Notes under the pieces: model-generated
The model's database searches: none
Told to the model about the DNA's origin: nothing
The model's input: the letters and a program-made list of their open reading frames with translations, nothing else
Position numbers and translations under genes: made by a program
Assembly (NCBI GenBank): GCA_018401495.1
Contig: JAGYJX010000035.1
Location: 248,001-312,000 of the forward strand
From: Rhodospirillaceae bacterium
GTDB taxonomy: Bacteria > Pseudomonadota > Alphaproteobacteria > Thalassobaculales > Thalassobaculaceae
Direction of reading: 5' to 3'
DNA: 64,000 nucleotides
In this document: one piece after another, positions 29,797-40,772 of the stretch
Position numbering within the stretch: the stretch's first letter is position 1
Layout of the letters: every line of letters begins with the position of its first letter

Positions 29797-30162
29797 ATGG
29801 CGCGCCTCCTCGTGATCGACGACAACGAACTCGTCCGCACCACCATCGCCCGGATGCTGAAATCCGCCGGCCACACGGTCGCGATGGCCGACAACGGCCG
29901 ATCGGGCCTGGCCGCCGCGCGCGACGGCGATTTCGATCTCGCCGTCGTCGATATCCTGATGCCGGAGAAGGAGGGCATCGAGACGATCATGGAACTGCGC
30001 CGCGACCATCCCGCCATCAAGCTGGTCGGAATCTCCGGTGGCGGACAGGCCGGCGCGCTGGATTTCCTCGAAGCCGCCAAGCAACTCGGGGCCGACGCCA
30101 CCCTGAAGAAGCCGATCCGGCTCGATCACCTCCTGAACACGGTCCGGGATCTACTGGACTGA
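29797..30162 (+). CDS. Single-domain response regulator (CheY-like)
   Basis: Stand-alone receiver domain of 121 residues. LLVIDDNE holds the acidic pocket, Asp52 in VVDILMPEKEG is the phosphate acceptor, and Lys105 in LKKP completes the site. No output domain. It probably works by protein contact or in a phosphorelay; no histidine kinase is adjacent. Its TGA (30160-30162) directly abuts the convergent stop of the MFS gene (30163-30165). Confidence 0.92.
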   Translation: MARLLVIDDNELVRTTIARMLKSAGHTVAMADNGRSGLAAARDGDFDLAVVDILMPEKEGIETIMELRRDHPAIKLVGISGGGQAGALDFLEAAKQLGADATLKKPIRLDHLLNTVRDLLD

Positions 30163-31447
30163 TCAGGGCCGTTCCTCGAACGCCCGTGCCCCGGTTTCCC
30201 GGATGAACAGGGTCAACAGCACCCCGAAGCCGCAGGTGATCGGCAGCACCAGGAAGGCGTGATTCGTAGGCCTCGATGGCGTACACCCGGGCCCCGGCAA
30301 CCATGGTGCCGTCCCAGCGCATATCCAGCAGCCAGCCGAGCACCGGCTGCAGAACCGCCCCTGAACCCACCACGAAACCGTTGACGATGCCCAGCGTGGC
30401 GCCTGCCGACCAGGACGGCGTGTTCTCCCGCGCCACCGCGAAGCACAGCACCATCGAGGCGGCGCCGAACCCCTGGACGAACAGGATGGCGGCGAGCGAG
30501 ACCAGGGTGAGACCAGGCAGGTAGACGGCACCGGCGATCCCGGCGGTCGCCAGCACGCCGCCGACCGTCATGAAGCGGCGGCGCCGGCTCCACCGGTCGG
30601 AGACCATGCCCCAGATCGGCGCCCCGAAGCCCCAGCCGACGAACAGCATCGACACCAGCGCCGCCGCCTCAGCCTTGGGCAGGCCATAGGCGCGCTCCAC
30701 ATAGGGCACGCCCCAAAGCCCGCCGAAGGCCAGCATGGCGCCGGTCATCGCCATGCCGAAGCCGGCGGCCAGCCAGACCTGGCCGGTCGACGCCGCCCGC
30801 CGCAGCCCGGCCAGCAGGCTGTGGCGCTGGCCGGTTGCCGGGTTCGCCGGGCGCTGCCGGTCGCGCAGCACCAGCGCGGTGGCCGTCGCCAGCACCAGGC
30901 CGAACACCGCCAGTCCGAGCACGGCGGTGCGCCAGCCGACCGCCTCGACCAGGTAGCCGAGCGGCGCCTGACCGAGGACTCCGCCGACCACGCCGAGCAT
31001 CTGCGCCCAGCCGCCGAGGGTCGCGAAGCGGTTCGGGGGAAACCACAGGGCCGCGTAGTTGAGCGCGCCGACAAAGCTGAACGCGCAGCCGAACCCGATC
31101 AGCAGCCGGCCGAGCGAGGCCAGCCACAAGCTGTCGGCAAGCGCGAACACCACCGAGCCGATCCCGGTCAGCGCGGCTGCCAGGGTGACCAGCCGACGTG
31201 GCCCGTAGCGATCGATCAGCACCCCGACCGGAATCTGCGAGCCGGCGTAGGAGTAGTAGTAGAAGGCCGACAGGTTCCCCAGCACCGCGCCGCCGACCGT
31301 GAAATCGCGCATCAGGTCGTCGACCATGACCGACGGCGCCACCCGCTGCACGAAGGCGTACAGGAAGAACACCGCGCACAGGAACCATCCGACGCCCAGA
31401 AGGGCGCCGCGGGGAGCCGCGGATTGGCTGTCTCGGTTGTCGGTCAC
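30163..31447 (-). CDS. MFS transporter (frameshift near C-terminus)
   Basis: Major facilitator superfamily permease of about 427 residues with twelve predicted helices. The N-terminus (GWFLCAVFFLYAFVQRVAPS) and the loop DRYGPRRLV resemble the anion/cation or nitrate/oxalate-type MFS group. Start is GTG 31447. One surplus base near 30265 breaks the last helix; the repaired end is FLVLPITCGFGVLLTLFIRE, stop at 30163. Substrate unknown. Confidence 0.85.
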
Positions 31448-31526
31448 GGGATGGTGTCGCCACGCTGAAAGGAGCGCGAAGCTAGTCAGGGCCGATCCCG
31501 CAGGTCAAGCGGCGCCGGCCGCCCCC

Positions 31527-31793
31527 TCAGGCCAGAATGTCGACGATGGTTCCCCGCGGCGCGTTCGGGTTCAACAGGCGGATCTGCTCGGCCGCCTGCT
31601 CCAGGTTGAACTGCCGGCGATCGCGGTCGTCGAGGGGCTCGGCGATCGCAGGCTGGCCGAACCGGGACTCGGCGTCGCGGGCGCGAAACCCGAACGCTTC
31701 CTGAAGCCCTCGGGCAAGGCGCGCCGGCGCCGTCGATCCAGCCTGCGCCAGGGGGGCGGGCGTTGCAAAGGCCCCGGTCGGACCGATCGCCAT
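31527..31793 (-). CDS. Small hypothetical protein, 88 residues
   Basis: Starts at ATG 31793 behind GAGGAGCG, and ends NPNAPRGTIVDILA. It has a Gly/Ala/Pro-rich first half and a charged helical middle (FGFRARDAESRFG). The family is not recognised. The ribosome site and the C-terminal pattern (x-I-x-D-I-L-A) resemble those of the 81-residue frame just upstream, so the two may be related small proteins. A good sigma-70 promoter with a palindrome lies 66-106 bp upstream. Confidence 0.6.
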   Translation of the reverse strand: MAIGPTGAFATPAPLAQAGSTAPARLARGLQEAFGFRARDAESRFGQPAIAEPLDDRDRRQFNLEQAAEQIRLLNPNAPRGTIVDILA

Positions 31794-31858
31794 GATGACG
31801 CTCCTCGAACTCCGTCGTCGGCGGGGGCTGGCTGCGACCGCCGATACCCCGCACCCCA

Positions 31859-31899
31859 ATTAAATGGCATTTTAGATAAAATTGTCCAGATTAAATCTG
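31859..31899 (-). promoter_or_regulatory. AT-rich promoter with palindromic operator
   Basis: A 40-bp AT-rich island in otherwise very GC-rich DNA. On the minus strand a -35 box TGGACA (31883-31888) and a -10 box TTTAAT (31859-31864) are separated by 18 bp. A 13-bp palindrome, CAGATT-T-AATCTG (31887-31899), overlaps the upstream edge of the -35 box. It would drive the 88-residue gene starting at 31793, under control of a repressor or activator. Confidence 0.6.
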
Positions 31900-31904
31900 A
31901 AGCC

Positions 31905-32150
31905 TCAGACCAGGATGTCGATCACCTTGGCGGTGGCCCGGGCGGTGGCCTCGCGGCCGATCGACTGGATGTACTCGGCCCGCGCGGCGGGATCCATCGA
32001 AGCCACCTCTGACAGGCTGGCAACCTTGACGATCGGGAGGTTGGCGGGCTGCGACGCCACCGAGCTTCCGGAGCCGGCAACCCGCACCTTGTGCGGGCCG
32101 GCGATCTTGGAGTGCGGAATCGGCGCGGGAACTCCGGGAATACCTTCCAT
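31905..32150 (-). CDS. Possible separate 81-residue protein inside the SRPBCC frame
   Basis: Alternative reading of the end of the previous entry. ATG 32150 (MEGIPGVPAPIPHSKIAG) has GAGGAGCG directly upstream, the same site that precedes the 88-residue gene at 31793. The product is Pro/Ala/Ser-rich, then helical, and ends TAKVIDILV. No family is recognised. It is listed separately because the ribosome site and loss of SRPBCC similarity argue for an independent gene. Confidence 0.45.
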   Translation of the reverse strand: MEGIPGVPAPIPHSKIAGPHKVRVAGSGSSVASQPANLPIVKVASLSEVASMDPAARAEYIQSIGREATARATAKVIDILV

Positions 32151-32633
32151 ATCGCTCCTCAATTCGAGGAAACGAGCATGCCATGGCCCGGTCAGGGAGG
32201 CGAGTCGCCTTTCATCCGGAAAGCGATCGCCTGCTCCGAGGGCTAATAGGGTCTTCAAGGCCGCCAGATCGCGCGCCACCCAGCCGGCATCGGCGGCGAA
32301 GGCCTCGGCGCCGACCCCGGGCCGGCGGTACAGGGTGAACGTAACCTCGGCGCCGGAGCCGTTGGCGACCACCCGCAGCGGACACTCTATTCGCTCTCCG
32401 GCTGCCGTGACGACGACATGGTCCAGAACCCCGAACGGGTTGGGCGGCGCGAACCGGATCCGGACACGACCGCCCGGACCGTCCGCTGACCACTCCTCAC
32501 CGCTCCGCTCGACCCCGGACGCGAGGCCCGATGCCCACATCGGGAAGTTCTCGGGGACGTGCGCGAACGCATACACCTCGCGCCAGTCTCGGTCGATCGA
32601 GACGCTGATCAGCCGGGCTTCGTGGACGGTCAT
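31905..32633 (-). CDS. SRPBCC-domain protein, possibly fused in error to a small protein
   Basis: As written the frame codes 242 residues. Residues 1-130 look like an SRPBCC (polyketide cyclase/START-like) ligand-binding domain: MTVHEARLISVSIDRDWREV, HVPENFPMWASGL and DHVVVTAAG. The usual family protein would end near ALKTLL, and one surplus base near 32246 would in fact expose a TAG at 32243-32245. The remainder includes an internal ATG (32150) with its own GAGGAGCG site. So this may be two genes joined by an indel. ATG 32633 has GGAGGT eight bases upstream and follows the 84-residue gene by 28 bp. Confidence 0.6.
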   Translation of the reverse strand: MTVHEARLISVSIDRDWREVYAFAHVPENFPMWASGLASGVERSGEEWSADGPGGRVRIRFAPPNPFGVLDHVVVTAAGERIECPLRVVANGSGAEVTFTLYRRPGVGAEAFAADAGWVARDLAALKTLLALGAGDRFPDERRLASLTGPWHARFLELRSDMEGIPGVPAPIPHSKIAGPHKVRVAGSGSSVASQPANLPIVKVASLSEVASMDPAARAEYIQSIGREATARATAKVIDILV

Positions 32634-32660
32634 GGCAAGGGACCTCCAGCGGCCGATCGG

Positions 32661-32915
32661 CTACCGCCGCCCGTCGTCCTCCGGCGGCAGCAGCCGGTCG
32701 CGAAAGCGCCGCGCGAAGCCGAGCGGGTCGTCGCCCGGCCGTACCTCCGTCGATGCCTCGCGGGCGGTCTCGACCAGATGGCGCCCGGCGTTCTCGATCT
32801 TCGGCGCCACCGTTCCGTAGACCTCGCCGGCGATCCGCGCGGCGCCGCGCCGCAGCTCGGGGTTCTGGGCGGCCCGACGCCCGGCCTCGATCAACAGCCG
32901 GCGCAGCAGGCTCAT
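32661..32915 (-). CDS. Small hypothetical protein, 84 residues
   Basis: A very basic, helical protein (MSLLRRLLIEAGRRAAQNPE, then FARRFRDRLLPPEDDGRR). No signal peptide or clear membrane helix; I do not recognise the family. Its ATG overlaps the stop of the class III aminotransferase by the ATGA arrangement, so it is translated with that gene. Confidence 0.6.
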   Translation of the reverse strand: MSLLRRLLIEAGRRAAQNPELRRGAARIAGEVYGTVAPKIENAGRHLVETAREASTEVRPGDDPLGFARRFRDRLLPPEDDGRR

Positions 32916-34237
32916 CGAACCGCCTCCCCGGCCCGCTCGATCACCGGGCGGCGGGCATCGAGGAACTCCTCGAAGCCGGCGATGTAGCGGTCGAACTCGG
33001 CCGCCCCCATCGGCAGCGACAGCACCGACATGCCGCGCCGGGCGGTGTAGATGCCGGCAGCGATCAGGTCGAGATGCATGAGGTCGACCAGCTTGCGCGG
33101 CCGCTTGCCCGCCTCCGGTGGCGAGACCGGCGCGGTCGCCCCGGGATGCACCGCCATCATCGAGCCGCGCCCGGTGACGATCATCGGCAGGCCGCGTCGA
33201 GCGATGGCGTCGTTCATCCGGCCGCGCAGGCTGTCGCCGGCGGCGTTCAGCATCACCGCGCGCTCGGGTGTGTAGAGGTGGGTCAGCCCGGCCAGGCCGG
33301 CAGACATGGTGAACACGTTGTTGTTGAAGGTCCCGGCGTGCGGCCAGGCATCCGGCCGGCGCGGGTCGAAGCGGTCGAGGATGTCGGCGCGGCCACCGAA
33401 GGCGCCGAAGCTCAGCCCGCCCCCGAGATACTTGCCGAGACTGACGAGGTCCGGCCGGATGCCCAGCAGCCCGTGCAGCCCCTCCGGCGACAACCGGGAG
33501 GTCATGACCTCGTCGAAGATCAGCAGCGCGCCGGTCGCCTCGGTGGCGCCGCGCAGCGCCTCCAGGAACGCCTCGGTGCCCGGAATGCAGCCGCCGGACC
33601 CGCACATCGGCTCGACCAGGACGCAGGCCAGCCGGTCGCCCTGCTCGCGGATCAGCGCCGCGGCACCCTCGGCGTCGTTGTAGTCGGCCATGACGTAGTC
33701 GAAAGGCGCGTTCAACGGCGAGCCGGCGAAGTACAGCAGGCCGCCGTGATAGGCGCCACGGAACGCCATCACCCGATCGCGGCCGGTGAAGGCGCGCGCC
33801 GCGGCGACCGCCATCATGTTGGCCTCGGTCCCGGAGTTGGTGAAGCGCACCCGCTCCAGCGCCGGGAAGCGATCGACGACCGCCTGCGCCAGCCGCGCCT
33901 CCAGCAGGTTGGGCCCGCCCAGCACCCAGCCGTCGTCCGCCGCCTGCTTGATGGCGTCGCGGATCAGCGGGTCGGAGTGGCCGTACAGGCCGGCGGTGTA
34001 CTCGCCGAGGAAATCCACCAGCTGGTGGCCGTCGGCGTCCCACAGGTAGCAGCCCTCGCCGCGCGCGAAGCGCAGCGGGAACGGGTGGTAGTGCAGCACC
34101 GTGCGGGTGTTGCCACCCGGCATCGCCTTCTCGGCCTGCTCCTGGATCGCCCGGCTCTTCGGGTTGGCGGCGACGAAGCGTTCCGCCGCGTCGGCGTAGG
34201 CGGCGTCCAGGTCGGAGTTCGCGAGCGTCGTGGTCAT
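32912..34237 (-). CDS. Class III aminotransferase (glutamate-1-semialdehyde aminomutase-like)
   Basis: PLP-dependent fold-type I enzyme of 441 residues, intact. MPGGNTRTVLHYHPFPLRF at the start and FTNSGTEANMMAVAAAR are typical of the GSA-aminomutase-like branch. LLIFDEVMTSR holds the pyridine-binding Asp and SLGKYLGGGLSFGAFGG the PLP lysine. ATG 34237 overlaps the aldolase stop (ATGA), and its own stop overlaps the start of the 84-residue gene. It is unlikely to be HemL because of this context. Its substrate may be an aldehyde or keto compound linked to the aldolase. Confidence 0.87.
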   Translation of the reverse strand: MTTTLANSDLDAAYADAAERFVAANPKSRAIQEQAEKAMPGGNTRTVLHYHPFPLRFARGEGCYLWDADGHQLVDFLGEYTAGLYGHSDPLIRDAIKQAADDGWVLGGPNLLEARLAQAVVDRFPALERVRFTNSGTEANMMAVAAARAFTGRDRVMAFRGAYHGGLLYFAGSPLNAPFDYVMADYNDAEGAAALIREQGDRLACVLVEPMCGSGGCIPGTEAFLEALRGATEATGALLIFDEVMTSRLSPEGLHGLLGIRPDLVSLGKYLGGGLSFGAFGGRADILDRFDPRRPDAWPHAGTFNNNVFTMSAGLAGLTHLYTPERAVMLNAAGDSLRGRMNDAIARRGLPMIVTGRGSMMAVHPGATAPVSPPEAGKRPRKLVDLMHLDLIAAGIYTARRGMSVLSLPMGAAEFDRYIAGFEEFLDARRPVIERAGEAVR

Positions 34238-34929
34238 GCCGCCTGCCCCTTGTTGTCGGCGGTCTTGCCGACCGCGCCGTAGCCCATGGTTCCGAATTTC
34301 TGGCCGACCCGCTCGATCTCGTCGTCGGGCAGGATGACCAGTTTCCCGACCTGCAGGGTTCGCCAATACATGGCGGCCAGGGTCTCGACCTCCAAGGCCA
34401 GCGCCAGCGCCTTCTTGAGGGTCGGACCGATGGCGATCATGCCATGGTTGGCCAGCAGGCAGGCGCGCCGGCCTTCGAGCGCCTGGAGTGCGGTGTCCGA
34501 CAGCTCCTGGGTCCCGAAGGTGGCGTAGTCCGAGCAGCGGATGGTCGGCCCGCCGGCCTGGGCGATCATGTAGTGGAAGGCCGGGATCTCCATGCGCAGG
34601 CAGGCCAGCGTGGTGGCGAACATGCCGTGGGTGTGGACGATCGCTCCGCAGTCCGGGCGGTGACGCATGATGTCCAGGTGGAAGCGCCACTCGCTTGAGG
34701 GACGGCGGTTGTCGCTGTGGCTGCCGTCCAGCTCCATTGCCACGATGTCCTCGGGCCGGATCTCCTCGTAGGGGATTGCCGATGGGGTGATGAAGAACCC
34801 GGCCGCCGGGTCATCCGCCACCCGCACGCTGGCGTTGCCGGAAGTGCCCTGGTTGATGCCCAGCGCGTTCATCTTCAAGCAGGTGTCGATCACCTCCTGG
34901 CGCAGGGCGCGTTCCTTGGCGGGCATCAT
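34234..34929 (-). CDS. Class II aldolase/adducin family (FucA-like; possible Ald2)
   Basis: About 231 residues with the FucA fold. GINQGTSGNASVRV is the phosphate-binding segment, and the zinc histidines lie in IVHTHGMFAT and LLANHGMIAIG. ATG 34929 (MMPAKERALRQ) follows GGGAG; the second ATG at 34926 is equally possible. It lies downstream of mtnA in the same direction. In Rhodospirillum rubrum a close family member splits 5-methylthioribulose-1-phosphate to DHAP and methylthioacetaldehyde, so that role is plausible here, by context. Confidence 0.85.
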   Translation of the reverse strand: MMPAKERALRQEVIDTCLKMNALGINQGTSGNASVRVADDPAAGFFITPSAIPYEEIRPEDIVAMELDGSHSDNRRPSSEWRFHLDIMRHRPDCGAIVHTHGMFATTLACLRMEIPAFHYMIAQAGGPTIRCSDYATFGTQELSDTALQALEGRRACLLANHGMIAIGPTLKKALALALEVETLAAMYWRTLQVGKLVILPDDEIERVGQKFGTMGYGAVGKTADNKGQAA

Positions 34930-35103
34930 GGCTTGGCTCCCGGAGATCGAGTCGAGGCATCGTATCATGAGCGTTCGGACGGCAGGCATCCAGGGCGAAG
35001 TCAGCCGCCGCGCCGAGACAGCCATCGCAGCCCGGCTGGAGCGGCCGCCGGAGGTGAAGCGCGCGCGATCGCAGTTCGTCCCGTCGGCGGCGTCCCCTCC
35101 CTT

Positions 35104-35150
35104 GTCGTCATTCCGGACCGGGCCGCCGCAGGCGGGACGGAGCCGGAACC
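35104..35150. repeat. REP-like hairpin repeat, copy 1
   Basis: Imperfect hairpin beginning GTCGTCATTCCGG and ending CCGGAACC, with an inner CCGCC/GGCGG stem. With copy 2 it occupies most of the 408-bp gap between mtnA and the aldolase gene, which holds no reading frame I can support. Confidence 0.7.
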
Positions 35151-35193
35151 TAGCCGACGCACCGCGCTTGCAGCGGTGTGTGCCCGTCGCCCC

Positions 35194-35247
35194 GTGGGTT
35201 CCAGCTCGGCCGCGCCGCCAGCGCGGCGCGTCCGTCTGGAATGACGA
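35194..35247. repeat. REP-like hairpin repeat, copy 2
   Basis: Reverse-oriented copy (GTGGGTTCCAG to CTGGAATGACGAG) with inner CGCGCCGC/GCGGCGCG stem, 43 bp from copy 1, so the two form a head-to-head pair. Confidence 0.7.
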
Positions 35248-35337
35248 GGGGAAGTAGGGGCGGCCCCGCGGAGAGCTGAAGCGGAGCCTCGGCCCGGTCC
35301 TGCCGCCAACCGGCTGCCGACGCCAACTCCCTGCCCC

Positions 35338-36441
<1,104 letters not shown>

Positions 36442-36520
36442 GGCATCACCCTTCGGTTCTCGACGTGCAAAGTGGCGGCACTCGATCCGAAGCACAACCA
36501 TCACCGCCGAGGGTTCGATC

Positions 36521-37076
36521 ATGGCGACTCGACGCGTTCACATCACCGGCGCGTCCGGCGCCGGCACCACCACTCTCGGACGCGCCCTCGCCACCTTGCT
36601 GGCGGTCCCGCATCACGATTCCGACGACTACTTCTGGGAGCCGACCGACCCGCCCTTCACCCGCAAGCGCGACGAGGCGGAACGCCTTCCGCTCATGGAG
36701 CGGCTGTTCCTGCCGCGCGCCGGTTGGGTGCTGAGCGGCTCGCTGGTCGGTTGGGGCGACCCGTTGATCCCGCTCTTCGACCTCGTGGTCTACCTGCGCG
36801 CGCCGACCGAACTTCGGGCGGCGCGTCTGCGTGCCCGCGAGTCCCGGACCTTCGGAGTCGAGGCGACCCGCCCGGGCGGCTGGCGGAACCCGGAGACCGA
36901 AGCGTTCGTGGCCTGGGCATCGGCCTACGACGCCGGCCCGCCGGAGGGACGGTCGCGCGCGAAGCACGAGCAGTGGCTGGCCGCCCTGCCCTGCCCGGTC
37001 CTGCGGCTGGACGGCAGCCGACCGGTCGGCGAGCTTGGCCGACACGGTGACGGCTCGGCTGCCGCGGATCGGGTGA
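36521..37076 (+). CDS. P-loop NTPase, adenylate-kinase-like (frameshift)
   Basis: About 184 residues. The Walker A loop is GASGAGTTTLG at the N-terminus, with HDSDDYFWEPTDPPF and a C-terminal lid-like region (LRARESRTFG). It resembles the small AAA/adenylate-kinase-like group of unknown phosphoryl acceptor. A surplus base near 37037 moves the natural end (TVTARLPRIG, TGA 37076) out of frame; uncorrected the frame runs to 37138 and overlaps purB. It lies 80 bp from the divergent mtnA gene. Confidence 0.78.
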
Positions 37077-37134
37077 CAGCCCCCGACCCCGGTGCTATTA
37101 GCCGCTGGTCGACCGAAGACGGAGTGCCGCCCGC

Positions 37135-38432
<1,298 letters not shown>

Positions 38433-38452
38433 CGCCGCCTCGGCCGTCGCGG

Positions 38453-39397
38453 CTACGACGGTTCGGCGAGGACGGTCACAAGCACCGGGGCCGTCTCGTT
38501 CGCGGGAACCTGCACGATCCGGTACAGCAACTCGCACGAGAACGCGACCGCGACGCCCTGGCGCAGCCGGTAGACGTGCGGCCCGTACTCCGGCAGCACC
38601 ACGCCGGCGCCCGCCTCGTCCGTCGCCAATCCCACCAGGGCCACGAACCGGTGCCGCGGCTGATCCTCGGTCGCGCCCCGCCGGGCGGTCGCCTCGGCGC
38701 CGGCCGCGACAATGCGAAACGGCTCGAAGCGAAGCTGCGGACGGAACTGGAAGGCGCGCCGGATCTCGTTGCCGAGCCGCGCCCCGAGGCAGACCGCGGT
38801 GGCGCGCTTGAGGTCAGGGTCCTGCACGGGCCGATCGGTGGCGAGTACCGAGAGACGGTCGCAGAGCTCAGGCGGCAGCAGCCTGGGGACCACCAGCACC
38901 GGCGCCGTGCGGTCGAGATCGTGCGGTTCCCGGGCCGTCTCGGAGACGAGCGTCTCCACCAACCTCACCGCCGCGTCCACGGCGTCGGCGGTCTCCTCCG
39001 CCGCGTACAAAGCCACCAGCCGCTGATTGGCATCCAGGACAGCGGCCGACGCCGAAGCCTGCCCGCCGGCGGCGAGCGATGGGCGAAACAGCGCCATGGC
39101 GTCGCCGTAGGGATCGATCCAGACCTGAGCAGCCAGCGGAGCGGCCAGTTCCGGCGGCCGGCGCGTCAGCACGACGCAGTGCGCCCCGAGGCGGGTGAGC
39201 GCCGCGGTCCTGCGCGACAGTTCGTCCAGAACGTTTCGCCCCCGTCCCGCCAACGGATCCGGGACCGTCACGATCACGATCGGGCCACCGGAGACTTCCT
39301 GGTACAGCCGGCGCGTGCGCCCGGCGAGATCGGGCAGCGTGAGGTTCGGCGCGCGGTCCCCAGGCGACAAGGCGGGGACGCGCGGCGATCCGGTCAT
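38453..39397 (-). CDS. Degenerate redoxin/2OG-Fe(II) oxygenase fusion
   Basis: A 314-residue protein. The N-terminal half is thioredoxin-like of the AhpC/TSA type (LSPGDRAPNLTLPDLAGR), the C-terminal half resembles prolyl-hydroxylase-type oxygenases (VLVVPRLLPPELCDRL, NEIRRAFQFRP, VLPEYGPHVYRL). The expected peroxidatic cysteine after the first strand is absent (VIVTVPDPLAGRG). In the oxygenase half the iron-binding HxD is replaced by ARRGATED, and the distal His position reads LLYRIV. Both active sites therefore seem lost, while the frame is intact. It may be a structural or regulatory pseudoenzyme. It converges on purB. Confidence 0.7.
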   Translation of the reverse strand: MTGSPRVPALSPGDRAPNLTLPDLAGRTRRLYQEVSGGPIVIVTVPDPLAGRGRNVLDELSRRTAALTRLGAHCVVLTRRPPELAAPLAAQVWIDPYGDAMALFRPSLAAGGQASASAAVLDANQRLVALYAAEETADAVDAAVRLVETLVSETAREPHDLDRTAPVLVVPRLLPPELCDRLSVLATDRPVQDPDLKRATAVCLGARLGNEIRRAFQFRPQLRFEPFRIVAAGAEATARRGATEDQPRHRFVALVGLATDEAGAGVVLPEYGPHVYRLRQGVAVAFSCELLYRIVQVPANETAPVLVTVLAEPS

Positions 39398-39422
39398 CGG
39401 GGCCGACCGCGCGTCGGCAGGA

Positions 39423-39749
39423 TCAGGACGACGCCTTCAGCTCGGCCATCGCCTCGCGCAGCATCTCGTCCATGCGATGCTTGAGCCGTGCCTCGGTCAG
39501 CTCGCCACCGGCCTCGGAAACCCGGCGCAGCACGAACTCGATAACGTCGGAATCGCCGGGCTTCTCGAAATCGGACGCCACCACTTCGCTGGCGAAGTTG
39601 GCGGCGGCCTCGCCCTCCAGGCCGAGGAACTCGGACGCGACCCACAGCCCGATCTTGCGATCGCGCCGGACGTTCGCCTTGAAGGTCAGCTCGGCATCGT
39701 GAGCGAAACGCGACTCTTCGGCGCGCTCGCGGTCCTGGAACCCACCCAT
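39423..39749 (-). CDS. F1Fo-ATPase inhibitor zeta subunit (DUF1476)
   Basis: A 108-residue helical protein starting MGGFQDRERAEESRFAHDAE, with RDRKIGLWVASEFLGLEGEA, characteristic of the alphaproteobacterial zeta subunit that blocks ATP hydrolysis by the F1Fo ATP synthase. ATG 39749 has a near-perfect AGGAGG site. The gene commonly sits next to purB/purC in this class, as here, and supports the taxonomic assignment. Confidence 0.92.
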   Translation of the reverse strand: MGGFQDRERAEESRFAHDAELTFKANVRRDRKIGLWVASEFLGLEGEAAANFASEVVASDFEKPGDSDVIEFVLRRVSEAGGELTEARLKHRMDEMLREAMAELKASS

Positions 39750-39871
39750 TTCGGTCCTCCTCGGATCGACTGTCGGCTGAAACCGCGCGGACCATACACC
39801 GCGGCCCCGGCTATGTGAACGACCGATCGCGGCCTTGCGCGATCCCATCGACAACGCCACTTTCCGCGCCC

Positions 39872-40654
39872 ATGTGCACCGTCGTCGTCCTTCGCCGCCC
39901 AGGTCATCCGTGGCCCCTGGTCATCGCCGCCAACCGCGACGAGATGGCCGGCCGGCCCTGGCGTGCCCCGGCCCGGCACTGGCCCGACCGCCCGGAGGTG
40001 GTCGCCGGCCTCGATTCACTGGCCGGCGGCAGCTGGCTCGGGCTCAACGACCACGGCGTGCTGGCCTCCGTCCTGAACCGCCACGGAACCCTCGGCCCCG
40101 CCCTCGGCAAACGATCCCGGGGCGAGCTCGTGCTCGACGCCCTCGACCACGCCGACGCGGCGGATGCGGCGCGCGCGCTCGAGGCGCTGGAGCCGGACAG
40201 CTTCCGACCGTTCAACCTGCTGGTGGCCGACAGTCGGGATGCGTTCTGGCTTGCGCACCGCGACGACGGCCAGCGGATCGAGGCGCTGCCGATTGCCGTC
40301 GGCGTTTCCATGCTGACAGCCCACGATCTGAACGACCGCGCCGGGTCCGCCCGGACGGCACGCTATCTCGACCGATTTCGCGCGGCGCCACCACCGGATC
40401 CCGAGGCCGAGCACTGGGGGGCGTGGGAAATGCTGCTGGGCGCCACCGACCACGCTGCCGACGCCGGCCCGGGCGGCGCCATGACGATCGCCGGACCGGG
40501 CGAGTTCGGGACCAGCAGCGCCGCGCTGATCGCCTTGCCGGCGCCGGGCGGCGGCCGCCCCGTCTTCCGGTTCGCCGCCGGCCGTCCCGACCGCACGTCG
40601 TTTGCCACGGTCGACGTTGCGCCCCCGTCGCCACCCGGCCAGCCCGCCGATTGA
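39872..40654 (+). CDS. TANGO2/NRDE family protein
   Basis: A 260-residue protein beginning MCTVVVLRR with the NRDE motif (IAANRDEMAGRP) and GGSWLGLNDHG, the hallmarks of the TANGO2 family. The N-terminal cysteine after Met suggests an Ntn-hydrolase-like arrangement. In animals the family is linked to haem and lipid handling; the bacterial role is not established. It sits between the zeta gene (divergent) and purC. Confidence 0.88.
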   Translation: MCTVVVLRRPGHPWPLVIAANRDEMAGRPWRAPARHWPDRPEVVAGLDSLAGGSWLGLNDHGVLASVLNRHGTLGPALGKRSRGELVLDALDHADAADAARALEALEPDSFRPFNLLVADSRDAFWLAHRDDGQRIEALPIAVGVSMLTAHDLNDRAGSARTARYLDRFRAAPPPDPEAEHWGAWEMLLGATDHAADAGPGGAMTIAGPGEFGTSSAALIALPAPGGGRPVFRFAAGRPDRTSFATVDVAPPSPPGQPAD

Positions 40655-40679
40655 GTTTGGGGTATCGTGCTGCTATAGG
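40651..40679 (+). promoter_or_regulatory. Candidate promoter for purC
   Basis: -35 TTGAGT (40651-40656) and -10 TATAGG (40674-40679) with a 17-bp spacer, each four of six to consensus. The -35 box overlaps the TGA stop of the TANGO2 gene. Transcription would begin about 85 bp before purC. Confidence 0.45.
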
Positions 40680-40772
40680 ACGGCCTCGGTGACGCGGGTG
40701 CGCCGCGGGTGCCGATCCTGACAACCCGACGCCCGCCCACGCGCGCTCTCGCGTGGCCCCGGAGACCGCCTC

